Positions 62,867 through 64,000 of a DNA stretch of 64,000 nucleotides are shown one piece after another. Position 1 is the first letter of the stretch; each line of letters starts with the position of its first letter. The stretch covers positions 4,805,001-4,869,000 of the forward strand of contig NZ_CP114200.1 of NCBI RefSeq assembly GCF_029392895.1. The letters run 5' to 3'. The notes under the pieces are model-generated. The model did not search any database, was not told the DNA's origin, and worked only from the letters and a program-made list of their open reading frames with translations. The DNA is from Streptomyces sp. 71268 (lineage in GTDB: Bacteria; Actinomycetota; Actinomycetes; Streptomycetales; Streptomycetaceae). Both the position numbers and the translations under genes were made by a program.

Positions 62867-63562
62867 TTACGCCGGTGACTCGGTGTCGACCGGTGCGACC
62901 GGCGTGGCCGGCGCGATCTCGTCCGCGTGCTCGCCGGTGACCAGGTAGACGACCCGCTTGGCCACGGAGACCGCGTGGTCGGCGAAGCGCTCGTAGTAGC
63001 GGCCGAGGAGCGTCACGTCCACGGCCGTCTCGATGCCGTGCTTCCAGCGGTCGTCCATCAGGTGCTGGAAGAGCGTGCGGTGGAGCATGTCGATGGCGTC
63101 GTCGTCCTGCTCCAACTGGAGCGCCAGGTCCACGTCCTTGGTGATGATCACCTCGGCGGCCTTGGCCATCAGGCGCTGCGCGAGCTGGCCCATCTCCAGG
63201 ATGGTGGCGGCCAGGTCGCGGGGGACGGGCGACTCGGGGAAGCGCAGCCGGGCGAGCTTCGCGACGTGCTGCGCGAGGTCGCCGGAGCGCTCCAGGTCGG
63301 CGCTCATCCGCAGGCTGGTGACCACGATCCGCAGGTCCGTGGCGACCGGCTGCTGGCGGGCGAGCAGGGCTATCGCCCGCGCCTCGAGGTCGTGCTGGAG
63401 GTCGTCGACCTTCTGGTCGGCGGCGATGACGCTCTCCGCGAGCTTCAGGTCCGCATCCAGCATGGCCGTGGTGGCCCTGCCGATGGCCGATCCGACGAGC
63501 CGGGCCATCTCGACCAGACTTTCACCGATCGAATCGAGCTCCTCGTGGTACGCGTCCCGCAT
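62867..63562 (-). CDS. phoU: Phosphate-signalling protein PhoU
   Basis: A 231-residue PhoU with two three-helix bundles. It starts MRDAYHEELDSIGESLVEMA and carries the metal-binding-type motifs MSADLERSGDLAQH and GRYYERFADHAVSVAKRV. PhoU restrains the PhoR kinase when phosphate is sufficient. The ATG at 63562 is chosen over the adjoining GTG. It is divergent from phoR, as in other Streptomyces. Confidence 0.95.
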   Translation of the reverse strand: MRDAYHEELDSIGESLVEMARLVGSAIGRATTAMLDADLKLAESVIAADQKVDDLQHDLEARAIALLARQQPVATDLRIVVTSLRMSADLERSGDLAQHVAKLARLRFPESPVPRDLAATILEMGQLAQRLMAKAAEVIITKDVDLALQLEQDDDAIDMLHRTLFQHLMDDRWKHGIETAVDVTLLGRYYERFADHAVSVAKRVVYLVTGEHADEIAPATPVAPVDTESPA

Positions 63563-63652
63563 CACTTACCTTCTCTCGCTGGGGGTCCCGTAGGGCTGTC
63601 AGCCCCACGCTCCCACGGTGTGGCCGAAACGAGTCCGGTTCCGGCCCGCCAA

Positions 63653-63680
63653 GTAAACCCATCACGACCTAACGGTGAAC
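63653..63680 (-). promoter_or_regulatory. PHO box pair near phoU
   Basis: GTAAAC (63653) and GTGAAC (63675) are exactly 22 bp apart, two units of the 11-bp PHO repeat (GTTCAC on the minus strand) recognised by PhoP. It lies about 100 bp upstream of phoU. Confidence 0.65.
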
Positions 63681-63737
63681 TCTCGGCAACCCCCGTGGTC
63701 CGAGTGGTGTCGTACGTCCCGGCCTGAAGCCTGGATA

Positions 63738-63765
63738 GTGAACCGGTCGCGTCCTCGTGGTGAAC
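63738..63765 (-). promoter_or_regulatory. Second PHO box pair between phoU and phoR
   Basis: GTGAAC at 63738 and 63760, again 22 bp apart. A 17-base block around the second copy (GGTGAACTATCGGCAAC) repeats one found at 63674 with a single mismatch, so the operator module is duplicated 85 bp apart. Confidence 0.7.
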
Positions 63766-63838
63766 TATCGGCAACGTCTCACCTGGTCGACCCCCATTTG
63801 GCTGTGGAGCGGTCCGAGCAGGCGCCTAACCTGGAGCC

Positions 63839-64000
63839 ATGAACGTGGACGCGGCAATCGCCGCTGTGGCAGCGATCGCCGGGCTCTGCACCGGCGTCAT
63901 CGCCATGCTGGCGTTCCGCTGGAGCGAGCGCGACCAGGCGAAGCCCACGCGCTCCTCACTCCACACCGACGCCGCGCTGCCGCCCGGTGTCGACACCGTG
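63839..64000 (+). CDS. phoR: Phosphate sensor kinase PhoR, N-terminus
   Basis: The first 54 codons are visible. They start MNVDAAIAAVAAIAGLCTGVIAMLAFRW, a single membrane helix, then SERDQAKPTRSSLH, matching Streptomyces PhoR (SenX3 type). PhoR phosphorylates PhoP when phosphate is scarce. TAACCT ends 6 bp before the ATG. The kinase domain is outside the window. Confidence 0.9.
   Translation, partial: MNVDAAIAAVAAIAGLCTGVIAMLAFRWSERDQAKPTRSSLHTDAALPPGVDTV

Noticed and set aside
62327..62948. Open frames upstream of phoU
   Set aside because: Products are Pro/Arg/Glu low complexity from a GC-rich and purine-rich tract, with no ribosome site or recognisable domain.

Overview
This window is chromosomal DNA of a Streptomyces-type actinomycete. 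The evidence is very high GC with strong third-position bias, genes for the GlnR nitrogen regulator, mycothiol biosynthesis (mshA, mshD), a Nur-type nickel regulator, phoU/phoR with PHO boxes, and Streptomyces-typical families (DUF397/XRE/HATPase trio, DUF3099, DUF1416, DUF2993, leaderless transcripts). No insertion sequence, prophage, CRISPR array, rRNA or tRNA was seen. Most of it looks like core chromosome, with accessory patches at about 19-24.5 kb, 32-38 kb and 46.6-53 kb.

Layout. 0-4.3 kb (minus strand): a cobalamin riboswitch leads into a corrinoid-type ABC importer (permease, a 36-codon coupled mini-ORF, ATPase, lipoprotein), followed by nur and a partial ygfZ. 4.3-11.4 kb: nitrobindin-like protein, DsrE protein, DUF3099, a thiosulfate sulfurtransferase/DUF1416 pair behind a leaderless Cys-containing leader peptide, a DUF2993 lipid-binding protein, a large membrane protein and a MoaD-like protein. 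11.6-19.2 kb: heterodimeric ABC exporter, MerR regulator plus thioredoxin, glnR with a coupled upstream ORF, and a LacI regulator. 19.3-24.4 kb: FxLD-type methyltransferase, XRE/DUF397/HATPase trio around a 16-bp inverted repeat, and a DUF4276-AAA ATPase pair that resembles defence modules. 24.5-28.5 kb: PDZ-less trypsin-like protease and a two-component system, with three in-phase TCTCA repeats in front.

28.6-38.2 kb: acetyltransferases, a second DUF2993 protein, a pentapeptide-repeat protein, then the most interesting locus: a compact three-gene operon (integral-membrane terpene cyclase, cyclodipeptide synthase, phytoene-synthase-like prenyltransferase) with the gene content of drimentine-type prenylated diketopiperazine pathways. 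Close by is a truncated ThrRS without TGS/editing domains, preceded by a leaderless 16-residue leader peptide with three consecutive Thr codons and a strong stem-loop, which looks like a threonine attenuator. 38.2-46.6 kb: secreted 5'-nucleotidase, mshD, and a polyphosphate operon (ppk, CHAD protein, Nudix hydrolase).

46.6-53 kb is an accessory stretch with a binding protein lacking a signal peptide, an acetyltransferase, two HTH-TPR regulators with palindromic candidate operators, a frame-disrupted gene and small secreted proteins. 53-64 kb returns to core genes (methyltransferase, mshA, YbjN-like, AraC regulator, MFS transporter, gpmA), then a decayed VapBC pair, a short Cys-rich metallothionein-like gene, phoU, and the start of phoR across a promoter region with duplicated PHO boxes. 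By recollection of S. coelicolor locus numbers, the nur-to-ppk block is inverted relative to mshA-phoU, with the junction falling in the 46.6-53 kb stretch.
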